Positions 25,401 to 34,144 of a DNA stretch of 64,000 nucleotides are shown here, in pieces (position 1 is the first letter of the stretch; each line of letters begins with the position of its first letter). Made by a program: the position numbers and the translations under genes. A model generated the notes under the pieces. The model searched no databases and had not been told where the DNA came from. It saw nothing but the letters and a program-made list of their open reading frames with translations. This stretch comes from Enoplolaimus lenunculus. Taxonomy: Eukaryota; Nematoda; Enoplea; Enoplida; Thoracostomopsidae. The DNA lies in assembly GCA_030248215.1 (NCBI GenBank), contig JASANG010003235.1, positions 26,856 to 90,855 of the forward strand. Direction: 5' to 3'.

Positions 25401-28400
25401 GTTTGTTTTTGTTTGTAGGTTTGGTTGTTTGTTTAGTTGTTTGTTTGATGGTGTTTGTATGTTTGTTTGTTCGTTTGTTGTTTGTTTGTTTGTTTGTTTG
25501 TTTGTCTCTTTGTTTGTTTGCTTGTTTGTTTGTTCGTTTGATTGTTTGTAAGTGATTATAATAACAAAAGTATTGAATCAAAAACTGGAATAAATGACTA
25601 TTGCTATATTGCAGTTTTCTAAGATATCACGTTGAACTTTTACTGTATAGCCCACGTATATGTTAAAGGGGTACGTTGTGGACCATTTTGCGTGCATGAA
25701 ATGTCACTATCACAACCAATGGGCTTTAAGTAAAGTAAAAAGTTGTAAAGTAAAAAGTGGTTTTCAAGTTCTCTAACCTCTTCGCTTAAGATGTCCTGTT
25801 TGCTTATTGGCCAGAAGTTATAATTAATATTTGTGTCGAATCCAAATTAAATTTCAGGTACCTATACGATGGGTAGCGCTTGAAAGTATTCTGTATCAAA
25901 TTTACAATCACAAGACAGATGTTTGGTCATATGGTACGTTGCCATGCTAACTGCAGCGAGTTGTGTTTGCAATTACTCACCGAGCTTGTATTGTTAAATG
26001 TGTGTATCACTTATTGCCGGAGGAAAATAGATCTTATATTTTTCAAATGTCATATTTTCATCTTTTGGTTCTTTCTGAATTTTGAGCTTCAGCATTCACA
26101 GAAGCTCGAAAGATATAACAGCTATCACCAACTGATGATAGGTGCTACATACATTTGAGAATATGTTCCCTTGTTACACTTCAAATATATTTTTATAATT
26201 TAATATTGTGTTTTTAATTCGACTAATTAATTTCGTTTGAATTTTGTCGTTTGCTTGTAAATGGTGATATACGGTTTAGAGGATAATTTTTAAACTGTTT
26301 CTACCGTAAGCGTTCTACTTACAATTGCACCTGTAATCGTTGACTTGTTTAATATTTGAAACAACTAATTTTTAATTTTTTACTTTAATGATAAATTTTG
26401 ATATTTTTAAAATTTAGGCTGTCCATATATTTTGTTTCAGGAATCACTTTATGGGAATTATTTACATTCGGCGAAAGACCGTACTCATTCTTGGGGGTCG
26501 ATCCTTGTGGACTCAAGTTGCGGAAATTCCTCGAGGGGGGTGAGCGGCTACCGCAACCCAAGATTTGTACCATTGATGTATATATGTTAATGATTAAATG
26601 TAAGTGTTTGTGTAATATTTGCTTTTAATTTGTGTATATTTTTTGCGTCCAACATATTATTCGTTCAGATTTTTGAACGTTATTGAAAACTGAAACTATG
26701 AGTACAATAATATTAAATGATACTGTACAAAATATATGCAATGGTTATTAGGCTAACCCTACTCTAATTTTAACTGCTCACCGTAACTCTATCGTTTGTC
26801 TGGAGTTCTGCCGAGTCGGTACTCGATGCAATCACAATTTAGGATTACACACCCGAAAGTAGCCCGCTAAGCTTTAGTGAGCTTATCTATGGATGCATTT
26901 GCTGGTTTCTGTTACAGGCTGGACAGTTGACGCAGGTTCACGTCCGTCATTTACAGATTATAAACGATCGTTTCTGGAAATGTGTGAAGACCCACCGCGG
27001 TGGCTGGTGATTGAGGTATGAACCTGATTGTTTAAAATGAGGTACAAATAATACGGCCTGTGTTTCCGGTTCCGATCAAAAGGCAAAACCCTACGCATCA
27101 ATAAGTGGACCACGTTTACTTTAAGAAACGTAGACTTTCTCGCTGCCTGCAACAGAGTAACATTGGGCTTTAGCTAGATTTTTTGCCGAGGCCTGGCTTA
27201 GATTTAGATTTTTTTTATGCTTAAGTTTAGACTTCAATATGGTTAAACTACGGTCGTAAACGTAACTTGGCCCGCTGAGCGTTAGTTTATCTTCGTTGGG
27301 GGGGCGTATGCCGAATTTTTAAATTCTCAGAGCTCACATCATTTGTGTATTTTATAAAAAATAGAAATATATTCTTGCAACTAGGAACATGCAAGCTTGC
27401 TTAACTTTAACGAATTGAGATTGGGTTTATATATAAGGTCGTATAAAGTAATAGCTGAACAGATTATTTAATCAAGGTGCAGATACAGTTTTGTCGGCAG
27501 GTTTTAGAACATTAAGAGTTTTATCAGCCAGAAGCACTTTGCATATATTGCAACATAGGCCCCAAGAAATGTACTCACTAAATCAAGCTATGCTTTTAGG
27601 GTGACAAACTAATGCGACTACCATCATACACTCCCAGCGATCAAAATAGGCTCCTTGCCGACATGGCGCTAGGAACAATTATGGAAGAACACGACCCTGA
27701 TGGTATTCAAAGGTGTCTCAGCGACAAAAGTTACGCCGAATCGTCCGTAAGGCAACGGAAATCTCGTCGGCCGGAAGGACTCGAGTCGCTGGACGTCGTT
27801 TCGGCGGAACAGTTTTTCTGTGACACCGGTAACTATGGTTACGACGGATCCAACGATCCGGCCGGCGTGACAGACAGCGGTGTGTTTCGATCACCTGCAG
27901 CGACGACAGAAACACAACCGATGCTTGGATTGCGTCGAGAACGGGTAAAAATGTGTTTTAGGCTGTTGTATGTACGCTTCTTCCACATTTACGATTAGGC
28001 TTAGGTTTACCCAAACGTTAAGGTTTACAAAAAGGCTTATCTATGCGTAAGTGTTTGCTTGCTTATTTCTAACTTTGTGCTACGGAAAAGTGCACAAGAG
28101 CCAGTTTTTACTATTTGAATTTGTACGACGTTTGAAAAATTTAATTTTTTGGTTGGGTTTTTGAGTTGTTTTCAAAAAGTCAACGCTTTTCCAATCTTAG
28201 CAGAAAATATTTCCTGTTTTGTGTTCTGTTTAAAAATGTTAAAAAGAAAATTTGTGGTGTCATTTATCTGTTCATACGGCAATGATGGAAACCAAAGTAA
28301 ACCTGAAGTTTACATTCGGCTCCGATCCCAACAATAAATTTACCTCCGGCTCCGGATTCGGTACACATTTTGCCGGAGGTTCCGGTAACTTCGGTAGTGA

Positions 28401-31400
28401 CGTGATTAGTATTTTTATAGACATGGTACTCTTTAGAGAGTTTATTAGGAACTTTGGGGCAAAGTTAAATCATATAATTGGCGATATTTGTCAAAAAAAT
28501 AAGTAAAACCTAATTTTTTTGCAACCGTTTATGGATAATTGTTAAAAATAGGCAAATCGTATATCATTTTATTACTAAATTTTTGCATCACCACCGTTTT
28601 CTGCAAAATGTGTTCACCTCCGGCTCAAGTATTTTCTTCCACCCAGTATTGGGTCCAGGATGTTCCAGCGTTGGATGGTGCTTTTTAACCTAAGAAATTT
28701 TAGTTTTGAAGTGAGTTTTTTTTATTTTTTATATCTTAAAATTAACCAATTATGCGACGCAAAATTTTTGACTCTAAGTAGGTTGTCACCTTGCCGTACT
28801 TGTCATTTATTTGGCCAGGAAAGATCTTTTGATTATCAGCTGTGACCATTTGTATCGCACGATTTTCTGCAAGGCAGATGCTATACATTTAGTTTTGCTA
28901 CTTATAAGCCTTTAAAAGGTTTCAAATTTAAGATTTAAAAAGTTTTTTTTTGCTTTTAGGAAAATTATTAAAACTTTTGTTACTGGTTAAACGAAAAATT
29001 TAAGCGATTGCCATATCTTGAAAAAATGTAAACAAATGGAAATCACGTTCAGTTTGAGCTGCTTGCAAATTGTTGAACTGGAAGGCGCCGTTCACTCCTT
29101 GAAAATCAGCGTACAACCCTAAGAAAGCTGACACGAAGATACTATACAGCAGGGATATTTTTCGGATAAAAATTATGACCGGAAAAAATTATGACATTAA
29201 AAAAATGAATTTTTTCCATTTTTTTTCCGGAAAAAATGGAAAAAAAATCATTCTTAGTCTGAGTGATCGGTTAGCCCACCATTAGCCGTCGTTTGCCCAA
29301 AAATGCTTGCATTTTGAAAGTTTTTGCATATTTGAGCTTCTGATGACATCCTCTGATCATTCCATGCCCAAATCTGAATTTTTGAAATATTCGATTTTTA
29401 AGGCCATAAGTTCAGCCACCTGGAACCTAAAATTTTTACGATAAGTTGGACAAATTATACATCACTGACTGGTTTAGGCAGACGTCTGATTAGGAATCAT
29501 TTAACAATATTCCTCTTAGCTCCGCAACCAGTGTCAAATGGTATATAATTTGTATAATTTGGGACCTTAAAATTCGATTTTTTTAAAAATTTAAGTTTCA
29601 ACATCGAATAACCGGAGGAGGTCATCAGAACATCAGAAACTCATGAGTTGAGCGAGCTAAACAAGTCACACTTGTTTTTTGCAAGTATATGTTAAATCCC
29701 AAGATACTTTTGGGTTTTTTCTGACATCGAAGCCTCTCAATTGCTGCAACCTTGCGAGCAAAGCGAGGTTGAAGCTAGACGTATTCTTGTCTTAAATCAT
29801 ACGGTAAAAGCAAGCTTTCAATTTTGAGCTCCCTAACTTTGGCCTCACTGTCGACAAAACCTGGTGAGTGAACCGAGCAAGTTGTATATGTAGTTTACAT
29901 TGATGAAATCCATTTATATATTCATATACTGCAATTTTCGCGCTTTTCGGACATATAATGTGTCCTGGTGGACATATACACACGGTCACTGTTAATGTGT
30001 TGCATGAAAATTAGTTACATGTCATCAACGATATTTTATATCACATTTAGTTGCAAATTATATTTAAGAATCGTTGAATATTTTTCCATTTTTTCCATTT
30101 TTTTCCACCCCCCTCGGAAAAAATGGAAAAAATGAAAAAAAAAACATTTTTTCGGTAATTTTTTCCGGTCAACAACCCTGCTATACAGAACTAGCCAAGT
30201 AATTATTGTTTTTACTTTCAGCCGTCTTCGAGTCACAGACGTGCGTTACATGCAAATGCTGGTCTACTGAATTCACTGAACGCTCGATATCTGAAGGAAC
30301 CAATCAAACAAGCTAAATCAGGTAAAATTACTAGGAAGCTAATGTGCCTTATTTCGTTTCCACTGAATTTCTTGGCCCGACAGCAGGACCTTTGTTTCCA
30401 GAAATTTAGGCTGCGATGCTGGTTTGGATTCAAACATAAAAATAACTTTAATTTGATTTTTATAAAAACGAAACCTCTCCGTTTCTTGTAACCCTACAGG
30501 CCTGGCGTGTATCCAGTTAACTTGAGCGATATCCCGAACAATATCTGGGGTCAAAACCAAAATTTTGTATTATAGTTTAGCACTGAAATAAACCTCGGCT
30601 TCTGGCTCGATTCGCTGGCGAGTTTTTACTATTATATCTAGCACGGCCTTTCTGTTAGAAATATCTGCATCCGCCACTGCTACAGACTGAGATCGAATGC
30701 AAATTAAAACCGTTCCCAGAGCCAGAATAACCATTATTCAGACAAACATTTTCTTTAAGACCCATTAAAGTCCAGTCAATTTCTGTCAAGTCTACTATAT
30801 TGCAAAGGTCTTGTTCAGATCCGGTTTAAAAATCTTCAAATTTTCTTTTAGGCAACAAAACATTTTTAATCTTTCAGTGTTTGCTTGTCTACTCATCAGA
30901 TATTCGTTGTCGATTTCGTATTAAATTTCCGTTTGAAACATTGCAAGAAATCTGTTTTATATCTTGTAAATTTTACAATTTAGGCAATCAAACTATCGAG
31001 TTTTTACCACAAGTTGACGACAACAATTATTTGCTATCGAACAGTGCGTCTGATCGCGGAAGCGCATCACCAACGTTGACTGGTGGATATCTTGATTGCG
31101 GAGGTGGTAAGTGTGTGGTTGAAATTGTTTTAATATTCAATTTAGTAAACTCTTCCTATAAAAATGTTCACCTAGACATAGTGGCCGGGGTTTATAAAAT
31201 AGTTTTAGGTTTAGGTTTAGGTCACGGCATAAACGGATATTAAACGTAACGGAAACGAAAGCGGACATGGATAGTGATCGAAAGTACAGAAACAGAAAAT
31301 GGATATTGAAGTATAAAAGTTTCAAATATATTTTATTTTTCTACCAACACAATTAGAGATCGCAAATATTTGCCGGGCTTTCTAATTAAAATTTTAAAGA

Positions 31401-33078
31401 AAAATTGTAAATGCACACAAATTTTAACGATTTGGGATGAATTTCGCAAGTTTTTTTCATTTGGAACAATTGCAGCATATCTGCTATTCAAAAATTGTTA
31501 CAGATATATACATGATTTATAATTAAGGTTAAGCATAAAAATAACGAAATTTCCGGTATTTCTACAACGGAAACGGATACCGCTTTTTAAGGGAAAGAGA
31601 TATCAAGTTACACCTGGTTTTTAGGTTACGTTTAGCCTAAAAGTACGCATATGCTAAGAAAAATAACAAATAATAATTTTGAAGCAGACTATTGCCTTCT
31701 ACGAAATTTAACATTAAGGCAAAGTAAGCAAGTACTAAGCCAGTCTACATGCATTCATGAAGCGTAACAGCAGTCTAGTGAGAAGTACTGTAGCTGCCCG
31801 ATAAGAGGGGGACTGATACTTATTTGGCCTCTAAAAAGGGTTCCCCTGTTATTCGCTAACGGACTGTTCTTTATTTTTAACTCACTCTCCGCCATTCTTC
31901 GTTACTGATGCATATCCGGTACTGCAACTATCCGTGAATTATACGTTTATTTGTCTTGTATCAATAGCTTGAACGAACATGCAAATTTATACTCAGGAAG
32001 GTACTTTCAAAATTTAAGTACGCTTTAAAATTACGAAATCAAATTATTTGGTCCTGGAGTCATTTATGCGCTGTGATTAGAGATAATTGACATCTATGGA
32101 CTATCATTAGGGTTTAGGGACTATCCTCTTACTGACTCTTATTAGGAATAAAGACTCCTATTGATTGGAACTCCAAATTGGGACCCCCTCTTGTTACCCC
32201 ACATCCTCTTATTCGGGTCACTACAGTAAACAAAATTTTAATTCAGAGCATTCGGCGAAAATGTATTACGATTTGTTGGTATATAACACCTTTAATACTA
32301 CTGATAAATTGCACTGTGTTTAAGTACGTAAATTGTTAATGATTATGCATTTATAGCGAGTTAAATTTCAGTTGACAGTGATTCTTCAAGTTTCGGCATC
32401 AAAACACCAACAGTCACCGCAGCAATCGATTACTACAATCAACAGCCGGTTACCCCTGAATTTTCCCGAGTCGACACCGTTGTTCAAACAGCACCCTTGA
32501 AAAAAGGAACGAATACAATTGTCACTACCTGTGTCATAAATCCAGAATACATGACGTCTTCGGACGCTCAAAATTCAGCCGCTGATTCCGGCATTGAGTT
32601 GAATGGCTTCCTGTTTGATTGTGAAAGTAGTCAAAATAGCTCCAAGGAGGTGCGAAATAGCGAAATCATATTCAGCCAGGACAGAGGCGATAGCCCTATT
32701 GATTTAAATATGGGTGGTGGGGCAATTAATACCAAGCAGATTGAACTAAATTTAGTTGAAGATTATGAAATACCAAATAGTGTTGTAGGGGCAGCGGCTG
32801 CTGTCCTGACAAAGACCCCCTTGGCACAGACGTCCAGCGAAAGCGAAGAGCTTGAGCGTTTTGATGAACATTCAAAGTTGTTATCGGAACCGGATAGCCG
32901 AAAAAATCAAAACAATAACAATAACAACAACAACAACAATAATAATAATAATAATAATAATAATGTAAATGACGAAGTGTGTGAAACAAAATTGTATAGT
33001 AATGGAACGATCTCGATGTCTAATCAAGCAAAGAATGACTCAAAACAGTTAACGTCGTCAGTTGAATTTGTTGTATGA
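4348..33078 (+). CDS. let-23/EGFR: EGF receptor tyrosine kinase (LET-23/EGFR orthologue), 30 exons, 1683 aa
   Basis: Single-pass receptor tyrosine kinase that binds EGF-like ligands and signals through Ras/MAPK. Exons read by eye: 4348-4453, 4976-5184, 5601-5853, 6246-6410, 7480-7554, 8118-8245, 9246-9390, 10132-10305, 10770-10902, 12288-12479, 13373-13572, 15661-15790, 16345-16414, 17238-17389, 17605-17710, 20198-20439, 21127-21289, 21954-22045, 22544-22673, 23085-23222, 23970-24075, 24570-24748, 25105-25260, 25858-25933, 26441-26599, 26918-27015, 27600-27944, 30222-30321, 30984-31106, 32372-33078. All splice phases agree and the sum is 5052 nt. Every intron is GT-AG. The weakest acceptor is before exon 18 (TTTGAG); the exon 8 donor (GTATGC) was chosen by phase. 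Domain order matches human EGFR, but the protein is longer (1210 aa in human) because the second Cys-rich region and the tail are larger. The start is the ATG just before a signal peptide. Exon edges are inferred without cDNA. Confidence 0.93.
4976..6410 (+). CDS. let-23/EGFR: EGFR exons 2-4: receptor L domain 1
   Basis: Residues about 36-244. Hallmarks aligned with human EGFR: a CSGTANG start, [19 protein letters not shown] (human MFNNCEVVLGNLEITY), [19 protein letters not shown] (human FLKTIQEVAGYVLIALNTV), then LCYFETIDW, which fits human LCNVESIQW at the end of domain I. The loop after [11 protein letters not shown] (about residues 137-165) is longer than in human. The exon 4 donor lies at the start of a 182-bp tandem triplication. 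Confidence 0.9.
6401..6946 (+). repeat. 182-bp tandem repeat, three copies, including the EGFR exon 4 donor
   Basis: Copies begin at 6401, 6583 and 6765. Each starts with ATGTGTCA(T/C)G followed by GTGTGTGTGAG. In copy 1 this is the end of exon 4 and its splice donor, so copies 2 and 3 carry a pseudo exon end and donor. Copies are nearly identical. Read-through beyond the first donor meets an in-frame TAA within 14 nt. Confidence 0.93.
7480..10902 (+). CDS. let-23/EGFR: EGFR exons 5-9: first Cys-rich (furin-like) region with dimerisation arm
   Basis: Residues about 245-462. Cys-rich modules run [40 protein letters not shown], then [14 protein letters not shown]. Between [10 protein letters not shown] and CVKKCP lies the segment that forms the dimerisation arm in human EGFR, so arm-mediated dimerisation is probably kept. 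Exon 9 starts the second L domain ([20 protein letters not shown], matching the human NCTSISGDLHI region). Confidence 0.88.
8409..8613. mobile_element. GGCCCGTAGC-ended element with an internal direct repeat
   Basis: Begins GGCCCGTAGCTAGCTCACC and ends TTGGGCTAACGGCCC. Inside, a block of about 75 bp with TGCTAGGATGACTAA and AAAATTTTCTAAGGGGCGAA occurs twice in tandem (about 8431-8588). Confidence 0.7.
9061..9213. mobile_element. GGCCCGTAGCC-family MITE copy before EGFR exon 7
   Basis: Contains TGTAGCCAAGGAGG, CCTTGCTTGTAAGTCACTGA and AGCAAGGTTGGCTAGCTACG, ending about 30 bp before EGFR exon 7. Confidence 0.75.
9458..9566. mobile_element. 109-bp foldback hAT-type MITE
   Basis: Ends CAGGGTGCAACCGGAAT and ATTCCGGTTGCCCCCTG, flanked by a perfect 8-bp duplication CCTGGAGC (9450-9457 and 9567-9574). 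The interior is mostly ACCGGA repeats. It lies in EGFR intron 7 just after exon 7. Confidence 0.87.
9629..9775 (+). mobile_element. telomere-like hexamer MITE (family T), EGFR intron 7
   Basis: Left part GGCCAATGTATT and GGGCCGTAACAGTA, then CCTGAGCCTAAGCCTAAACC, a run of GCCTAA hexamers, then ATTACAGCACCGCC and ATACATGGGCC. Family T has GGCC(A)ATGTTACT-type inverted ends and a core of GCCTAA, the complement of TTAGGC. Confidence 0.78.
9807..9880. mobile_element. partial copy of the GGCGGATCC-ended MITE
   Basis: Left end CAATGGCGGATCCATGG with the C-run and ACAGCATCTCGACAAAAATT interior, like the element at 14815-14986, but no right end. Confidence 0.7.
9935..10016 (+). mobile_element. internal fragment of family A MITE
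   Basis: Matches the interior block with GGAGTCATTTATGCGCTACA and the following AATTAGGGATAAT; no terminal repeats. Lies about 115 bp before EGFR exon 8. Confidence 0.65.
11096..11261. mobile_element. 166-bp MITE, GGCCCGTAGCC ends, EGFR intron 9
   Basis: Begins GGCCCGTAGCCAAAGGAGG and ends GGTTGGCTGCCTACGGGCC, with conserved inner blocks ACCTGCTTGTAAGTCACTGA and CCCCCCAGCAAGG. This is the best preserved of at least six related copies. Confidence 0.82.
12288..13572 (+). CDS. let-23/EGFR: EGFR exons 10-11: receptor L domain 2
   Basis: Residues 463-593. The run [20 protein letters not shown] matches the start of human domain III helix and strand (LDILKTVKEITGFLLI). [12 protein letters not shown] follows, then [20 protein letters not shown] and LCYSERIPW, equivalent to human [20 protein letters not shown] and LCYANTINW. 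LGLRSL is identical in the two proteins, which makes this one of the most secure anchors of the gene. Confidence 0.93.
12546..12711. mobile_element. GGCCCGTAGCC-family MITE copy, EGFR intron 10
   Basis: Begins TGTAGACAGAGGAGG and ends GTGAGCTTGCTACGGGCC; the inner ACATACTTGCTCGGAAGTCA block is recognisable but diverged. Confidence 0.68.
12718..12828 (+). mobile_element. family T copy, EGFR intron 10
   Basis: ATGGCCGTAACAGTAGTATA followed by degenerate CCTAAG hexamers; the right end is missing. Confidence 0.72.
14450..15286. mobile_element. hAT-like non-autonomous element hosting a second element
   Basis: Starts CAGGGTTCCAGACGGAA and ends TTCCGTTGGAACCCTG. The flanks TCTAGTAA (14442-14449) and CCTAGTAG (15287-15294) match at 6 of 8 positions, so this is an older insertion. 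It contains the 172-bp element at 14815-14986. No coding sequence is seen. It lies in EGFR intron 11. Confidence 0.75.
14815..14986. mobile_element. 172-bp hAT-type MITE nested in the element at 14450-15286
   Basis: Terminal repeats CAATGGCGGATCC and GGATCCGCCACTG, flanked by a perfect 8-bp duplication ATCACTGC (14807-14814 and 14987-14994). Partial relatives lie at 9807-9880 and 1915-1986. Confidence 0.88.
15311..15580 (-). repeat. tandem duplication carrying the 3' half of tRNA-Ala
   Basis: A 136-bp unit (15311-15446) is repeated from 15447. Each unit, read on the minus strand, holds the 3' half of tRNA-Ala and about 90 bp of its downstream flank. The unit at 15311-15446 stops inside the anticodon arm, so it is a dead half-tRNA. 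The two copies differ at a modest number of sites, so the duplication is not brand new. Confidence 0.85.
15540..15611 (-). tRNA. tRNA-Ala (anticodon CGC)
   Basis: On the minus strand a 72-nt cloverleaf can be drawn. It has a 7-bp acceptor stem with G-U pairs, a D arm GCTC/GAGC, an anticodon stem TCCGC/GTGGA around loop TTCGCAT (anticodon CGC), and a T arm CGGAG/CTCCG around TTCGATC. The A box (TAGCTCAGTGG) and B box (GTTCGATCC) are intact, the discriminator base is A, and a TTTTC run lies just downstream as a pol III terminator. It sits antisense in EGFR intron 11, only 49 bp before exon 12. A 3'-half copy lies next to it. Confidence 0.9.
15661..22045 (+). CDS. let-23/EGFR: EGFR exons 12-18: enlarged second Cys-rich region (domain IV and beyond)
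   Basis: Residues 594-911, about 318 residues against roughly 140 in human EGFR. It contains repeated Cys modules: [82 protein letters not shown], and a last [13 protein letters not shown] module just before the membrane. Invertebrate EGFRs (for example Drosophila) are known to carry extra Cys-rich sequence here. The exon 18 acceptor (TTTGAG) is atypical for this gene but phase and homology support it. Confidence 0.85.
16577..17030 (-). mobile_element. family A MITE, reverse orientation, EGFR intron 13
   Basis: Full-length copy with CTGTAGTGACCCGAATAAGA at the left and GGTCACTACAG at the right, TA on both sides; interior matches the copy at 3848-4294 in reverse. Confidence 0.9.
18431..18800 (+). 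repeat. TGTGCCGGAGCA repeat, copy 2, EGFR intron 15
   Basis: Starts GCGCCGGAGCAGACAGGGG; the second half carries TTCAAAACTTCGGCGGTGTT and GGGGTATGGCGG. The middle (about 18500-18650) does not match the other copies. Confidence 0.62.
19571..19960 (-). pseudogene. coding-like antisense fragment in EGFR intron 15, unidentified
   Basis: Minus-strand sequence in two overlapping frames has protein-like composition: [20 protein letters not shown] in the upstream part (ending about 19630) and [20 protein letters not shown] in the downstream part (ending with a stop at 19571). Neither is recognised. It may be a relic of a host gene or of a transposon gene, or chance. Confidence 0.3.
19974..20140. mobile_element. 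167-bp MITE with TATTCTCAAAT ends, EGFR intron 15
   Basis: Left end TATTCTCAAATATGTGTAGC pairs with right end GCTATACACATTTGAGAATA. Half copies occur at about 24258-24300 and 26118-26162. It ends about 58 bp before EGFR exon 16. Confidence 0.8.
22544..22673 (+). CDS. let-23/EGFR: EGFR exon 19: transmembrane helix and start of juxtamembrane segment
   Basis: Residues 912-955. A pure hydrophobic stretch ([20 protein letters not shown], about residues 918-940) is followed by positive residues YRSK, as expected for a type I helix with a cytosolic stop-transfer. It ends in phase 0 before the juxtamembrane exon that carries VEPKLN and KPNMAKLRI, matching the human VEP and PNQALLRI segments. Confidence 0.92.
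23085..27015 (+). CDS. let-23/EGFR: EGFR exons 20-26: tyrosine kinase domain
   Basis: Kinase at residues about 985-1245. Visible motifs: glycine loop GSGAFG (992-997), VAVK with catalytic Lys1018, helix C Glu1035 in DEA, gatekeeper Thr1063 in [15 protein letters not shown] with Asp1110, DFG with Asp1128, [32 protein letters not shown] and CW-(8)-RPSF. All catalytic residues are present, so the kinase should be active. Asn1070 replaces the cysteine that human EGFR has at position 797. Ile1142 stands where human EGFR has its activation-loop tyrosine. Exon 22 has a duplicated acceptor 96 bp upstream. Confidence 0.95.
24425..24616 (+). repeat. exact 96-bp tandem duplication spanning the EGFR exon 22 acceptor
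   Basis: 24425-24520 and 24521-24616 appear identical. Each contains 49 bp of intron end, TTTTTCAG, and the first 47 bp of exon 22. The upstream acceptor lies at 24473/24474 and the downstream one at 24569/24570. Because 96 is a multiple of three and the unit is open, use of the upstream acceptor would add 32 residues in the kinase N-lobe without a frameshift. Confidence 0.95.
25290..25552 (+). repeat. (TTTG)n microsatellite in EGFR intron 23
   Basis: About 260 bp of imperfect TGTT/TTTG repeats with TTCG and TTGG variants, starting about 30 bp after the exon 23 donor. Long open frames here on both strands are artefacts of the repeat. Confidence 0.92.
27600..33078 (+). CDS. let-23/EGFR: EGFR exons 27-30: cytoplasmic tail with docking sites
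   Basis: Residues 1260-1683. The tail is poorly conserved in sequence, as is usual for the family. Recognisable docking sites are DYYNQ (Tyr1469, a YxN Grb2/SEM-5 type SH2 site) and INPEY (Tyr1508, an NPxY PTB/Shc type site). Other tyrosines lie in NYGYDG, ARYLKE, NNYLLS and GGYLDC. An uninterrupted run of 18 Asn (1629-1646) comes from AAC/AAT repeats. The protein ends EFVV, a possible class II PDZ ligand. Exon 30 is confirmed by its long open frame; exons 28 and 29 rest on phase and splice sites. Confidence 0.83.
29150..30180. mobile_element. non-autonomous hAT-like DNA transposon in EGFR intron 27
   Basis: Starts CAGGGATATTTTTCGG and ends with its approximate inverted complement, ACAACCCTG. 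It is flanked by a perfect 8-bp target duplication CTATACAG (29142-29149 and 30181-30188). Subterminal ACCGGAAAAAATT and TTTTTTCCGGT stretches extend the inverted repeat. CAGGG ends and an 8-bp duplication are the hAT pattern. The 1031-bp interior has no transposase-like frame. Confidence 0.85.
31786..32228 (+). mobile_element. family A MITE, EGFR intron 29
   Basis: Full-length copy with a diverged left end (CTGTAGCTGCCCGATAAGAG) and an intact right end (TTATTCGGGTCACTACAG), TA-flanked. Confidence 0.9.
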
Positions 33079-33271
33079 TAAATGTTAATGTTTCAGTGGT
33101 GAATCTAAAACAATTGTTCTGAGTATTTGAGTTTTTTCGCGACTGCAAGCTTCAATGTTGATCTCACTCTACTTTTAAGCTATAATGTCGTGTTTAACCC
33201 ATTTCAAATATCAAGCCTTAGCTTTAAGATAATATACCGTCCTCTATCAACAATCTGTCTAGATTTGTCAA

Positions 33272-33277
33272 AATAAA
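33272..33277 (+). terminator. candidate polyadenylation signal for EGFR
   Basis: AATAAA about 195 nt after the EGFR stop codon; the first canonical hexamer downstream of the stop. The cleavage site is not determined. Confidence 0.5.
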
Positions 33278-33711
33278 TTTAAGTCTCTACTTATTAACGA
33301 TCTTGGATCTGCCACTAACAAGGGCGTATACAACGGAAGCATACAGATTAAATTGCTGGTTGAAATTTCTGAAAAGACAACAAAACACAACTTTTACGAA
33401 GTTGAGAATAACCAAAATTGCAGCGGTCAAGCAATTTTACGCGCACGTTGATCTCGCAGTCAAACGTGCTTTTTTACACGAGATTATAACCTATCGAAAA
33501 GAAATCCTGGTTACGCTCCTGAACATTGGTTTGCAAAATGTGACGAGCTTATTTGCATTTTTTGTTTTTATGACGACTGAAATGAACTAGCTATACATTT
33601 TGCAGTCATTTTTCCGCCACACCGCAAATATAAGGTTGGTAGCCTCGGACGTTCTTGTATTCAGTTTTGCTACCTAGTATACATGCTGAATGCATGCAAA
33701 ATTTTTACTTC

Positions 33712-33991
33712 AAAGCCCTATTCACACGTGCGACGTTTTCGCTGCGAGAACTTGCAGCTGCAAATTTCACGCAGAGCTTGCATTTTTGCATTAGCCAATG
33801 AGAAAGCGACTGCAATAAATTCAGTGACCTTGCATGGTTATTCACACATGTGAACTAAATTCCTAGCTATGATTTTTAATAAATTATTTGCCGCTGCAGG
33901 TTTAGCAAACGGGATTTTAGACAAAACTTGCAAGTGCAAGTTGCAGCTTCAAGTACCCGCAGCAAATACTTGCACGTGTGAATAGGGCTTT
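33712..33991. mobile_element. 280-bp MITE with AAAGCCCTATTCACACGTG ends
   Basis: A 19-bp terminal inverted repeat AAAGCCCTATTCACACGTG is matched at the right end (CACGTGTGAATAGGGCTTT). The interior pairs further through CTTGCAGCTGCAA-type motifs. No clear target duplication was seen. It lies 0.6 kb after EGFR. Confidence 0.83.
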
Positions 33992-34144
33992 AAATTAAAT
34001 AATCTCTGTAAAGCTAAATTTTTCAAACGCAGCTAGAAAAAGTTCTCAAATCTTACAGCTGTTGTTAAATTTCTATGTATGATTTCAATTTTTAGAAATT
34101 ACAGGGTTTAATTATTCCTTAACTTTTCAAGTCTAGGCCCAGAA

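Noticed and set aside
25108-25551. Extension of EGFR exon 23 into a Cys/Leu/Phe/Val-rich tail
   Set aside because: The frame runs past a GTAAAG donor into a (TTTG)n microsatellite; homology and phase require splicing to exon 24.
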